Shown here piece by piece: positions 9,503-17,169 of a stretch of DNA of 64,000 bases (the first letter of the stretch is position 1; the number at the start of each line of letters is the position of its first letter). This stretch comes from Sediminicoccus sp. KRV36 (GTDB lineage Bacteria > Pseudomonadota > Alphaproteobacteria > Acetobacterales > Acetobacteraceae). The DNA is taken from positions 372,001 through 436,000 of the forward strand of contig NZ_CP085081.1 of NCBI RefSeq assembly GCF_023243115.1, in the 5' to 3' direction. The position numbers were made by a program, and so were the translations under genes. The notes under the pieces are model-generated. The model had not been told where the DNA came from, ran no database searches, and was given only the letters and a program-made list of their open reading frames with translations.

Positions 9503-10295
9503 GGCGGAACAGGCCCTCCGCGCCCGCCTGAATGCGAGCGAAATCCCACACCTGCCGGTCAAGCCGGGTGAGGTGATTGAGGGCCTCGACGACCTCATCA
9601 CTCAGCCGCTCCGGCTTTGCCGGGTGCACGCCCCAGGCGGCCTCCATCATCGCGTTACGGCGCGGCAGGGGTTGCGGGAGGGGCCATCCCATCCGCCTGC
9701 AGACGAAGCCGTGCAGGGCATCGAGCGAGCGCGTGAAGCCGATGGCATCCAGGGCCATCAGGTTGCGGCAGGCCGCCGCCACGATCTCCGCTTCGGCCAG
9801 TGGGCGTTGGTCCGCCCAGGCCCAGCGGGTATAGGTGCCGGGCGCTCGTGCGCGGCTGTCGCCGGCCAATTGGCGGGCCATGGCATTGTCAAAGGCCTCC
9901 ACCACCGCGATGTCCGGGGAGCGCAGGAAATCGATCAGGTCCAGCTGCTGTGCGTGGCGCAGGCCACGATCCTCCCTGGCCAGATCCGCCCAATGCCGCC
10001 GCCAGTGATGATACAGCGAAAACAACCTGGCGCGCGGTTCGCGGAGCACGGTGACGGCCAAGCGCGGTGGCGGGATCAGGGCGAGGTGTTCGAAGCGGTA
10101 ATGGCCTGAAAAGAGGTGGTATGTGCCCAATTCAGCGCTGCCGACACGCTCCAGCCGGTTCATCCTTTCGCGGCAAATCTCGGAGTCCGTGAACTTCGCG
10201 GCGAAGGCCTCATGCAGCGTCGTCCCGCCACTGCGCGGGACATGCAGGAAGACCAGCCTTGGCTGTGAGGTTTCACCATTGGGTGAAACTGGCAT
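9468..10295 (-). CDS. Sulfotransferase-family protein
   Basis: A 275-residue protein with both PAPS-binding signatures of sulfotransferases: the 5'-phosphosulfate loop FLHVPRSGGTTLHEAF (residues 16-31) and the 3'-phosphate site in VTVLREPRARLFSLYHHW (near residue 82). It has no signal peptide or membrane segment, so it is probably cytosolic, sulfating a glycan, lipid or secreted metabolite before export. No glycan gene adjoins it and the acceptor is unknown. The 3' end overlaps the end of the glutamate dehydrogenase gene on the opposite strand. Confidence 0.78.
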   Translation of the reverse strand: MPVSPNGETSQPRLVFLHVPRSGGTTLHEAFAAKFTDSEICRERMNRLERVGSAELGTYHLFSGHYRFEHLALIPPPRLAVTVLREPRARLFSLYHHWRRHWADLAREDRGLRHAQQLDLIDFLRSPDIAVVEAFDNAMARQLAGDSRARAPGTYTRWAWADQRPLAEAEIVAAACRNLMALDAIGFTRSLDALHGFVCRRMGWPLPQPLPRRNAMMEAAWGVHPAKPERLSDEVVEALNHLTRLDRQVWDFARIQAGAEGLFRPTAPPAPAWPR

Positions 10296-10382
10296 GCTGC
10301 ATCCTGCACCGTGAATCGAGACGAGGGTGGCTATGCGCCGGCCCGATGGTCAATCCAGGCGGGCCGAGGGAGGGAGTAGCCG

Positions 10383-11654
10383 ATGACGCGCCGCGAATGG
10401 GCTTGGGCCAGCTATGATTGGGCCAATAGCGCCTTCCCGACGGTGGTCTCCACCTTCGTCATCGCCGCCTATTTCACCCGGGGTATCGCCCCCGACCCTG
10501 TCTCCGGCCAGGTGATGTGGGGCTGGATGCAGGCGCTGGTGGGGCTGTCCATCGGCCTGCTCTCACCGCTGCTGGGCGCCATCGCCGATGCGGGCGGCCG
10601 GCGCCGGCTGATGCTGCTGATCTGCACGCTGCTGACCGCGCTTTTCACCGCCGGCATCTGGTTCGCGCGGCCCGAGCCCGGCTACGCGGCCTGGGCACTG
10701 CTCTGCGTCGCGCTGGCTACCTTGTGCTTCGAACTCGGCACGGTCTTCTACAACGCCATGCTGCCCGAGGCGACCACGCGCGAGCGGCTGGGCCGCCTCT
10801 CGGGCATTGGCTGGGCGTTGGGCTATGCGGGCGGGTTGGCTTGCCTCGTGCTGTGCCTGGCGCTGCTGGTGCAGCCCAACCCCTCATTCTTCGGGCTGGA
10901 TCGCGATTCGGCCGAGCATGTGCGCGCCACGGCGCTGCTGGTCGCGGCCTGGTTGCTCATCTTCGCCTGGCCCGTGCTGGTCTTTCTGCCGGAAAAAAGC
11001 GCCAGCCGGACGCCCTGGGGCATCGCGGCCACCCAGGGGGTTGCGGAGCTGCTGCGGCTGCTGCGTGGGCTGCCCCGCCAGCGCGTCATCGCGCGCTTCC
11101 TGCTGGCGCGGCTTTTCTACACCGATGGATTGAACGTGCTCTTTGCCTTTGGGGCGATCTATGCGGCGGGCGTCTTTGGCATGGGTTTCGAAGAGATCCT
11201 GCTTTTTGGTATCGCGCTGAACGTCACGGGTGGCCTCGGCGCCTTCGCTGGCGGCTGGGTGGAGGAGAGGCTGGGCGCGCGCACCACCATCCTTTGCGCG
11301 CTGCTGGCGCTGATGGCCCTGGGCGGCGGCATGCTGGTGGTGGACAGCAAATCCGCCTTCTGGGTGCTTGGCGTCCTGCTCGGCCTGTTTTTCGGCCCGG
11401 CCCAGGCGGCCAGCCGCAGCCTGATGGCGCAGCTGGCGCCACCGGCCGAGATCGCCGCCTATTTCGGCTTGTTCGCCCTCTCGGGACGGGCCACGGGCTT
11501 CCTCGGCCCCGCCGCCCTGGCGCTGGTGACGGATCTCACCAAAAGCCAGCGCGCCGGCATGGCCGTGGTCATTCTGCTGCTGGCCACCGGTGCCGCGATC
11601 CTCGCCAGCCTGCCCCGGACGCCTCCCCAGGGCGGGCAGGAGCGTGTGGGCTGA
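10383..11654 (+). CDS. UMF1/Atg22-like MFS transporter
   Basis: A 423-residue polytopic protein with about 12 hydrophobic segments. The N-terminus (REWAWASYDWANSAFPTVVSTFVIAAYF) is the hallmark of the UMF1 group of the major facilitator superfamily, related to yeast vacuolar amino-acid effluxer Atg22. An MFS loop-2-like segment (GAIADAGGRRRLML) follows the second helix. GGAGGGAG stands 8-10 nt before the ATG. It is a lone plus-strand gene. Substrates of bacterial UMF1 proteins are mostly unknown. Confidence 0.82.
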   Translation: MTRREWAWASYDWANSAFPTVVSTFVIAAYFTRGIAPDPVSGQVMWGWMQALVGLSIGLLSPLLGAIADAGGRRRLMLLICTLLTALFTAGIWFARPEPGYAAWALLCVALATLCFELGTVFYNAMLPEATTRERLGRLSGIGWALGYAGGLACLVLCLALLVQPNPSFFGLDRDSAEHVRATALLVAAWLLIFAWPVLVFLPEKSASRTPWGIAATQGVAELLRLLRGLPRQRVIARFLLARLFYTDGLNVLFAFGAIYAAGVFGMGFEEILLFGIALNVTGGLGAFAGGWVEERLGARTTILCALLALMALGGGMLVVDSKSAFWVLGVLLGLFFGPAQAASRSLMAQLAPPAEIAAYFGLFALSGRATGFLGPAALALVTDLTKSQRAGMAVVILLLATGAAILASLPRTPPQGGQERVG

Positions 11655-11718
11655 GCATGGTGGATGCGGTGGTCAAGCCCAGTCCGGGCAGCCGCCTCCC
11701 GCCCGGGGCGAAGATTGT

Positions 11719-12378
11719 TCACAAATGCCTGGCGAAGAATTCGAGCGTCCGTGTTTGGGCCACCTCGGCATCCTTGGCGACGTAGCTCCCGCGTTCCTCG
11801 CAGCCGAATCCATGCCCGGCACCCGGATAGACGAAGACCTCGACCTCGGGCCGTGCGGCCTGGATGGCAGCCACATCGCTGAGTGGGATCGAGCCATCCA
11901 CCTCGCCGAAATGGAGCTGGACGGGGCAGCGCGGCGCCTCCTCCCGGGCGGCCGCGATGCCGCCGCCATACCAGCCGACCGAGGCGCGAAAGGCCGAGCT
12001 GCGCGTGGCGCCATGCCAGGCGACGCTGCCACCCCAGCAATAGCCGACGATGCCGCGCGGCAAGCCTGCCGGCAGGGCGCCGGCGGCTGCCAGCACATCG
12101 AGCAGGGTGAGATGCTCGTCAATCTTGCCGCGCAGGCCGCGGCCGCGGGCCACATCATCGCTGGTGTAGCCCAGTTCCACACCGCGCTCGGTGCGGTCGA
12201 ACAGGGCAGGGCAGATCACCGCGTAGCCAGCCTGGGCGAAGCTGTCGGCCACCCGGCGCATGTGGCGGTTCACGCCGAAAATCTCCTGGACGATGACGAG
12301 GCCCGCCTTGGCATCGGCGGGACCGGCCCGATAGGCGGCGAGGCTGTGGCCATCGGCGGCGGTGAGTGTGATCTGCAT
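11719..12378 (-). CDS. Dienelactone hydrolase family protein
   Basis: A 219-residue alpha/beta-hydrolase of the dienelactone hydrolase family. The nucleophile is Cys in GYCWGGSVAW (near residue 115), the acid is probably the Asp in FGEVDGSIP, and the catalytic His lies in PGAGHGFGCE near residue 190. ClcD-type enzymes open dienelactones in chlorocatechol degradation, but most chromosomal paralogues act on other esters and nothing nearby suggests aromatic catabolism. The open frame extends upstream; the ATG at the family start (MQITLTAADGHSLAAY) is used. It converges on the MFS gene. Confidence 0.88.
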   Translation of the reverse strand: MQITLTAADGHSLAAYRAGPADAKAGLVIVQEIFGVNRHMRRVADSFAQAGYAVICPALFDRTERGVELGYTSDDVARGRGLRGKIDEHLTLLDVLAAAGALPAGLPRGIVGYCWGGSVAWHGATRSSAFRASVGWYGGGIAAAREEAPRCPVQLHFGEVDGSIPLSDVAAIQAARPEVEVFVYPGAGHGFGCEERGSYVAKDAEVAQTRTLEFFARHL

Positions 12379-12499
12379 GGATGAAACCCCTGGGCAGGCT
12401 GTTGGAGGCTGAGATTGGATCACCGCGGCGGTGACGCATCCCCTCGGCAAAGGCCGGTCCATGCGCCATGGTGATGGCGCGTGATCCGGGAGGCGCAGC

Positions 12500-12697
12500 A
12501 TGGGCGAGGTTGTGAATCTTCGAAAGTGGCGCCGCGCCCGGGACAAGGCGAGCGAGGCCGCCCAGGCCGCGGCCAACCGCGAGGCCTTTGGCCGCACCCG
12601 CGGGCAAAAAGCGCAGGACGCAGCCGAGGCGGCGCAACGGCGTGCCCTGCTGGAGGGCAGCCTGATGGAGCCGCCGGAGCAGAAGCCCCGGACCTAG
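12500..12697 (+). CDS. DUF4169 family small protein
   Basis: A 65-residue, highly charged protein beginning MGEVVNLRKWRRARDKA and continuing with Ala/Arg/Glu-rich helix and the block NREAFGRTRGQKAQDAAEA, the pattern of DUF4169, a family common in Alphaproteobacteria with no known function. GGAGG lies 6 nt before the ATG. It is probably cytosolic and helical throughout, with no membrane segment. It runs divergently from the dienelactone hydrolase gene and ends before a long inverted repeat. Confidence 0.82.
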   Translation: MGEVVNLRKWRRARDKASEAAQAAANREAFGRTRGQKAQDAAEAAQRRALLEGSLMEPPEQKPRT

Positions 12698-12751
12698 AGC
12701 TTGTTCCGTTCGCAAGGGCTCACCACACAACCTCCAGATCATTGATTTTCC

Positions 12752-12796
12752 GGCATCTTTATCCGTCCAAACGATCCCGTTTGAACGGATGATGCC
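12752..12796. repeat. Long two-stage inverted repeat
   Basis: The inner arms ATCCGTCCAAACG and CGTTTGAACGGAT (12/13 complementary, 4-base loop) are flanked by perfect outer arms GGCATC/GATGCC, with a 3-base bulge on the left. It lies between the converging DUF4169 and GGDEF-EAL genes. It could be a bidirectional terminator without a clear U-tract, or a REP-like dispersed element. Confidence 0.6.
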
Positions 12797-12882
12797 CCAG
12801 CCTCATCAGCCATCCGGCCGGCTGGGATGGTTCAAGAGCCATGCGCAGCAGGTGGCGCCTTGCCGGGTTGCCAGCCGGCTTC

Positions 12883-15171
12883 TCAGGCCAGGGCGCGCCG
12901 CTTTTCCGGCAGGATCGGCGGCACGAGTTCCTCTGGCGCCATGGGGCGCGAGACCAGCCAGCCCTGGATGATATGGCAGCCGGCCCGGCGCAGGGCGAAG
13001 GCCTGGCCCTCGGTTTCCACTCCCTCGCCGATCACCTCGATCCCCATGCCGCGGGCGAGGGCCATGGTGGCGCGCAGCACGGCAAAGGATTTGGGATCAT
13101 CCGGCAGGCCCGCGGTGATGGAACGGTCCAGCTTGAGGCGCTGCACCGGCAACCGCACCACATGCGGCAGCCCCGAATGCCCGCCACCGAAATCATCCAG
13201 CGAGAGCGGCACGCCGATCTCACGCAGGGCAGCCAGGGTCCGCGCGACGGAAGGCAGGTCCCGGATGGCGAGATCCTCCGGGATTTCGATTTCCAGCTGC
13301 CCCGGCTCCACGCCACCAGCGCTCAGCGCCTCCGCCACTTCGCGGGCAAAGCCCGGATCGTGCAGCGTCGAGATCGAAATATTGATCCCCAGATGGCGCG
13401 GCGCGTCCGGCCGCGTGCCCCAACCGGCCAGAAGCTCCACCGAACGGCGCAGCACAAAGCGGTCCAGCTGCAGCAGCAAACCGGCCTCGGCCGCGGCGGG
13501 AATCAGCTCGGCAGGGGAAACCCAGCGGCCAAGCCGCGCACTGTTCCACCGGATCAGCGCTTCGGCGCCGATCATGGTCTGGGTTTCCAGATCCTGTTGC
13601 GGCTGCAGATGAAGTTCCAGTTCACCGCCATCCAGCGCCTCGGCGAAGGCCTCACGCAGCTCGGCCCGCTGCTCCGCCCTTTCGCGGAGCGCCGGCTGGA
13701 ACAGGGCCGCCGTGTCCCGCCCCGCGCTGCGGGCTTCCAGGAGAGCGAGGTCGGCCGCGCGGAGCAGCGCGTCGGGGTCCAGCCCATGCTCGGGCGCGCA
13801 GGCAACGCCGAGGCTGGCTGAGAGTGGCATGTCGAGCCCGCCGATCTCCAACGGCTGCCGCAAGGCCTGGCGCAGGCGATCGGCCAGGGGTTGCGCGCGC
13901 TCGGCGGAGGCGCCGAAGGCCAGGATGGCGTATTCATCGCCGCCAAGGCGGCTCACCAGATCGGCTGGACGCACTGCCTCCTGGAGCCGGCGCGCCGCCT
14001 CGATCAGCAACGCATCGCCGACGGCATGGCCGTGCCGGTCATTGGCGGCCTTGAATTGGTCGAGATCCACAAGCACCAGCACGCCCCCCTGCGGGTCCTG
14101 CACCATGCCCTCCAGCGCCGCGCGAAAGGTGGCGCGGTTGGCAAGGCCGGTCAGCGGATCGCGTTCGACGAGATGTTCGATACGCTCCTGCGCGGCCCGG
14201 AGCGGCGTGACATCGAGGATGGAGAGCACGCAGCCACGCGCGCCCCGGGCCGAGCAAATCCAGGGCGAGGCCGTGACGAGGAGCCGCTGCTCCGGCTTGC
14301 CGGGCAGGTTGAGGCGGACCTCGTTCTCGGTCTCCGTGGCGAAGCCGAAAGGACCGTCCGGCGCGGCGGGACCGGCCAGCACAAGCCCGGCCTCCGCGAG
14401 GCTCAAAGGTGCTTCCGCGCCAAAGAGGTGGATCAGCCGGCGGTTGGCGAAGACGGTCCGCCCCTGCGCATCCAGCTGCCAGATCCCCACCGGCGCCATT
14501 TCCAGCAGATTTCGCAACTGACCCTCGGATTCCGCGAGTGCCAGCTCACCTTGCTTGACGGCCGAAATATCCACCGAAAAAGTCGCGATCTCACCGCCTG
14601 GCAGGCGCATCTGGCGCATGCGTTCCCAGGCGCCGGATGCGGCGAGGACCTCAAACGCTTCGCCATTGGCCTTGCGGTGCTTGGCCAGGCGGCGCTCCAT
14701 TTCGGCGGCGCGCTCGGCGGGCGGAAGGTGCTGCAGGAGGGCGTCCAACACCTCCTGCACGCGCGGGCGGGGTCCGGCGGAGTTGACCAGTTGCGTCCAG
14801 CTCTGCCCCGGCTTGCCATTATGCCAGACCAGCCGGTCATCGGCCCCGTAGATGGCCGTTCGATAGGGTGTCACGGCCATGACAGCGCGCCAGAGCTGCA
14901 ATTCCCGTCGCAATCTGGAGCCGTGCCAGCCCAGCGCGGCCAAAGGCGGCACCAGCAAGATCAGCCAGGGTGTCAGCGGCCATCCGGAGGCTGGAAACCA
15001 GATGACCGGCGGCCAGGTGATCGGCAACCAGGCGATGGGCATCCAGGCGATGGGAGACCATGCGACTGGCAACCACAAGAACGGGAGCCAGAATATCAAC
15101 AAGGTGAGCGCCCCGGTCAGGGCCACTCCCAGGTAGAGCATCGGCGACTTCAGGCGCGGCAGATGGTGCAT
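12883..15171 (-). CDS. Membrane PAS-GGDEF-EAL cyclic-di-GMP enzyme
   Basis: A 762-residue protein. Residues 1-85 are membrane-embedded and contain a Trp-Pro-rich pentapeptide repeat. Two PAS-like regions follow (about 95-200 and 215-320), then GGDEF (325-490, motif RLGGDEYAIL, Tyr replacing the usual Phe) and EAL (500-755). The EAL domain keeps GAEALIRW, the Asn of NISIS, Glu of EIPED, Asp-Asp of LDDFGGGHS, Lys of LKLDRS and Glu of VIGEGVE, so phosphodiesterase activity is plausible; GGDEY may still be a cyclase. It probably tunes cyclic-di-GMP in response to a signal read by the PAS domains. No adjacent regulatory partner is seen. Confidence 0.88.
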   Translation of the reverse strand: MHHLPRLKSPMLYLGVALTGALTLLIFWLPFLWLPVAWSPIAWMPIAWLPITWPPVIWFPASGWPLTPWLILLVPPLAALGWHGSRLRRELQLWRAVMAVTPYRTAIYGADDRLVWHNGKPGQSWTQLVNSAGPRPRVQEVLDALLQHLPPAERAAEMERRLAKHRKANGEAFEVLAASGAWERMRQMRLPGGEIATFSVDISAVKQGELALAESEGQLRNLLEMAPVGIWQLDAQGRTVFANRRLIHLFGAEAPLSLAEAGLVLAGPAAPDGPFGFATETENEVRLNLPGKPEQRLLVTASPWICSARGARGCVLSILDVTPLRAAQERIEHLVERDPLTGLANRATFRAALEGMVQDPQGGVLVLVDLDQFKAANDRHGHAVGDALLIEAARRLQEAVRPADLVSRLGGDEYAILAFGASAERAQPLADRLRQALRQPLEIGGLDMPLSASLGVACAPEHGLDPDALLRAADLALLEARSAGRDTAALFQPALRERAEQRAELREAFAEALDGGELELHLQPQQDLETQTMIGAEALIRWNSARLGRWVSPAELIPAAAEAGLLLQLDRFVLRRSVELLAGWGTRPDAPRHLGINISISTLHDPGFAREVAEALSAGGVEPGQLEIEIPEDLAIRDLPSVARTLAALREIGVPLSLDDFGGGHSGLPHVVRLPVQRLKLDRSITAGLPDDPKSFAVLRATMALARGMGIEVIGEGVETEGQAFALRRAGCHIIQGWLVSRPMAPEELVPPILPEKRRALA
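15008..15097 (-). repeat. Six degenerate 15-bp tandem repeats in the GGDEF-EAL gene
   Basis: On the plus strand the units follow GGCAACCAGGCGATG and variants (GGCATCCAGGCGATG, GGCGGCCAGGTGATC and others), six in register. They encode a W-x-P-[IV]-[AT]-like pentapeptide in the N-terminal membrane region, residues 25-55. Confidence 0.75.
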
Positions 15172-15243
15172 GGGACTCTCTTCCGGAGCCCAGCTTCGCT
15201 TGATCGGGTTAATCGTTTCTTGCGCGCACCACCGAAAGGCGAA

Positions 15244-15978
15244 TCACATCAAGGCGATCAGGGCCAGGGCGGCCAGCGCGCCGGCGCCAGCGAGAAGCAG
15301 GGCCCGCAAGGCACCGCCCGGGGCCACCTGTCCCTCCGCGCGGGCCAGCAGCCAGCCGGCCGGTGCCATGGCGCACAGCGCGATGATCAGCGGCCAGAAC
15401 GCGCTGGGCATGGGCAGCAGCATCAGCGGCAGAAGCGGCAGCAGCCCCCCCAGAGCCTGGCCGACCGCCAGCGCCACCGCTTCCTGCGCGGCGCGGGCTG
15501 GTTGTGGCTCGATCAGATCGAGCTCGAAGCGCATCATGAAATCCACCCAGCGGCGCTGGTCGGCGGCAATCGCCTCGACGGCACGGGCCAGCGTGTCGCC
15601 GCGCAGGCCGTAGCGATGCAGCACGGCCGCCACCTCCCAGCGCTCACGCTCGGGATAGGTTTCGGTCTCGATGAGTTCGCGCGCGCGCTCGGCGGCATAG
15701 CGTTCAGTGGCGCCCAGCACGGCAAAATAGCGGGAGAGGGCGGCGACCACCGCGCCCGCGCCAAGTGCTGCGATACCCCCAGCCAGCAGGGCCGGGCCGG
15801 AAATCCCGAGCGCCATCATCCCGATGACGACGGCAAGCGGCAGGACCGGCCCCTGGGTGAGGCCAGTGAGGAAGGGCACCTCGGCGCGGCTCAGCAGGGC
15901 GTGCTGCTCGCCCTCCGGCGGGCCGGGCGGGGCGGGCGGCAGGCCGTCGCGGTAGGGGTGCGGGGCGGTTTGATCCAT
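15244..15978 (-). CDS. VIT1/CCC1-like membrane protein
   Basis: A 244-residue protein with a Pro-rich cytosolic N-terminus (1-35), two hydrophobic segments (about 38-60 and 62-85), a Glu-rich amphipathic helical block (ERYAAERARELIETETYPERERWE, 90-115), and three further hydrophobic segments after residue 165. This matches the VIT1/CCC1 family of vacuolar-type iron/manganese transporters, whose cytosolic loop binds metal. The transport role is inferred from architecture alone. It lies 72 bases before the GGDEF-EAL start in the same orientation. Confidence 0.65.
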   Translation of the reverse strand: MDQTAPHPYRDGLPPAPPGPPEGEQHALLSRAEVPFLTGLTQGPVLPLAVVIGMMALGISGPALLAGGIAALGAGAVVAALSRYFAVLGATERYAAERARELIETETYPERERWEVAAVLHRYGLRGDTLARAVEAIAADQRRWVDFMMRFELDLIEPQPARAAQEAVALAVGQALGGLLPLLPLMLLPMPSAFWPLIIALCAMAPAGWLLARAEGQVAPGGALRALLLAGAGALAALALIALM

Positions 15979-16245
15979 GGCACCTGTCTAACGCATCCAG
16001 GGGGTGCGGCGAAACCTCCGCGTTCGGCTGAAGCCCTCCCGGGTCAGGGCCGTTCCCTTCGGAAGGGTGGCCCCCGGCGAGGATGGCATGCGAAAGGGCG
16101 AAGACATTCCCGTGCCCGCCCCAATGCCGGATCTCCGCGGAGGCGATGGAGAGGGCGGAGATGCATCGCCGCTGCGCCGGCTGATGCGGCGAGGGATGAA
16201 GCTGACGGGCCGCTTGCATCGCCTGCTGGAGGCGGCGCTTTCCCA

Positions 16246-16279
16246 AACAAAAAGGGCGCCCCCTTGCAGGGGCGCCCTT
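16246..16279 (-). terminator. Rho-independent terminator of the cold-shock gene
   Basis: Arms AAGGGCGCCCC and GGGGCGCCCTT form an 11-bp perfect stem with a 6-base loop. Read on the minus strand it is followed by TTTTTGTTTG, 32 bases past the cold-shock stop codon. This is the clearest intrinsic terminator in the window. Confidence 0.92.
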
Positions 16280-16310
16280 CTCTGTCAGCAGCCCGGGAGG
16301 GCCGCCGAAA

Positions 16311-16514
16311 TCAGCCCGCCTTGAGGTTGACCGCGGACGTCTTGCCGCGCTCTTCCGTCAGGTCGTAGGAAATCTGCTGACCATCATTGAGGCCCTGAAG
16401 GCCAGCGGCCTGAACGGCCGTGATGTGCACGAACACATCGGAACCACCACCGGCCGGCGAAATGAAGCCGTAGCCCTTGGTTGCGTTGAACCACTTAACG
16501 GTGCCTGAAGCCAT
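16311..16514 (-). CDS. Cold-shock domain protein (CspA family)
   Basis: The 67-residue protein is a single cold-shock domain, an OB-fold nucleic-acid chaperone. RNP1 reads KGYGFISP (residues 13-20) and RNP2 reads VFVHITAV (residues 27-34). The open frame continues upstream, but the family start MASGTVKWFN is unambiguous, and GGAG precedes it by about 9 nt. A long leader without another gene lies upstream, typical of csp mRNAs, and a strong terminator follows. It may or may not be temperature-regulated. Confidence 0.96.
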   Translation of the reverse strand: MASGTVKWFNATKGYGFISPAGGGSDVFVHITAVQAAGLQGLNDGQQISYDLTEERGKTSAVNLKAG

Positions 16515-16825
16515 CCGCTTATTCTCCATAATCTCGTGCGTGCGGGAATGTCCGACGCATATCACCCACTCCAGCCGGACTTCGCGGGACGCGCGTTCTT
16601 CACCCGAACCTTTCCCGGCAAGGGTGAGCGCTGTCCAGCGGGTACACATCCAGTTGGTCTGAGAAGAGCTTCTGGGGTCGGCACGGCAAGACGAAGGTGA
16701 GAGCAAAAGCGCAGATTAGCCGCGGGAAGTCAAATAAATCCGGAAGACGTTCTGCCATGCGTTTGGCGCAAAGCCCCTGCAACCCGAAGCCGGGCCGCGC
16801 GGCCCGGCGGGCGAGGGCCGCGAAG
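16515..16825. other. Leader and promoter region of the cold-shock gene, no gene seen
   Basis: This 311-base stretch separates the cold-shock gene from the end of the cbb3 operon, both on the minus strand. It should carry the csp promoter and a long 5' leader. A TTGACT (minus strand, 16733-16728) could be a -35 element but no good -10 follows at 16-18 nt. No terminator for the cbb3 operon is evident. Confidence 0.4.
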
Positions 16826-17011
16826 TCAGTGGTTTGCCGCATCCTGCGCGTCGAAATGGCGCTTGATGATGCCGTAGCCATAGAACAGCCCGAAGCCGAT
16901 GAGCATCAGCGAATAGGCATAGAGATAGCCCTCCGCCACGGCGGCGCCGAACAGTCCGATCAGCGCGAAGATGCCCGCAAGCACCATGAAGAAGCCCGAG
17001 GAGATGGGCAT
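16826..17011 (-). CDS. Small two-helix membrane protein at the end of the cbb3 operon
   Basis: A 61-residue protein with two predicted membrane helices (about 5-27 and 30-47) and a charged C-terminal tail (IIKRHFDAQDAANH). I do not recognise a named family. AGGAGG lies 6 nt before the ATG, inside the end of ccoS, and the gene starts 2 bases after the ccoS stop. It is therefore almost certainly translated with the cbb3 oxidase genes, and a role in assembly or stability of that complex is a reasonable guess. Confidence 0.65.
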   Translation of the reverse strand: MPISSGFFMVLAGIFALIGLFGAAVAEGYLYAYSLMLIGFGLFYGYGIIKRHFDAQDAANH

Positions 17012-17013
17012 GG

Positions 17014-17169
17014 TCAGCCTCCTTTCTTGAGGTCGTCGTCGAACAGGATGCGCGCGGCTGCGCCATCCAGATCATCGTATTGGCCCGAGCGCAGCGCCCA
17101 GATGAAGGCCCAGAGGCCGAGGCCACCCAGGAACAGCGCCAGCGGGATCAGCCAGACCAGCGTGTCCAT
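17014..17169 (-). CDS. ccoS: cbb3-type oxidase assembly protein CcoS
   Basis: A 51-residue protein: one N-terminal membrane helix (LVWLIPLALFLGGLGLWAFI), then the family signature ALRSGQYDDLDGAAARIL with the conserved Gln-Tyr-Asp-Asp-x-x-Gly. CcoS is needed for heme and copper insertion into the cbb3 oxidase. The ATG overlaps the ccoI stop (ATGA), giving the usual ccoI-ccoS order. Confidence 0.93.
   Translation of the reverse strand: MDTLVWLIPLALFLGGLGLWAFIWALRSGQYDDLDGAAARILFDDDLKKGG

Noticed and set aside
13891..16368. 825-codon plus-strand frame across the GGDEF-EAL and VIT1 genes
   Set aside because: Gln/Gly/His-rich antisense translation of real genes, with no motif.
16728..16733. TTGACT as -35 of the cold-shock promoter
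   Set aside because: No acceptable -10 hexamer at 16-18 bases; kept only as a remark in the leader entry.
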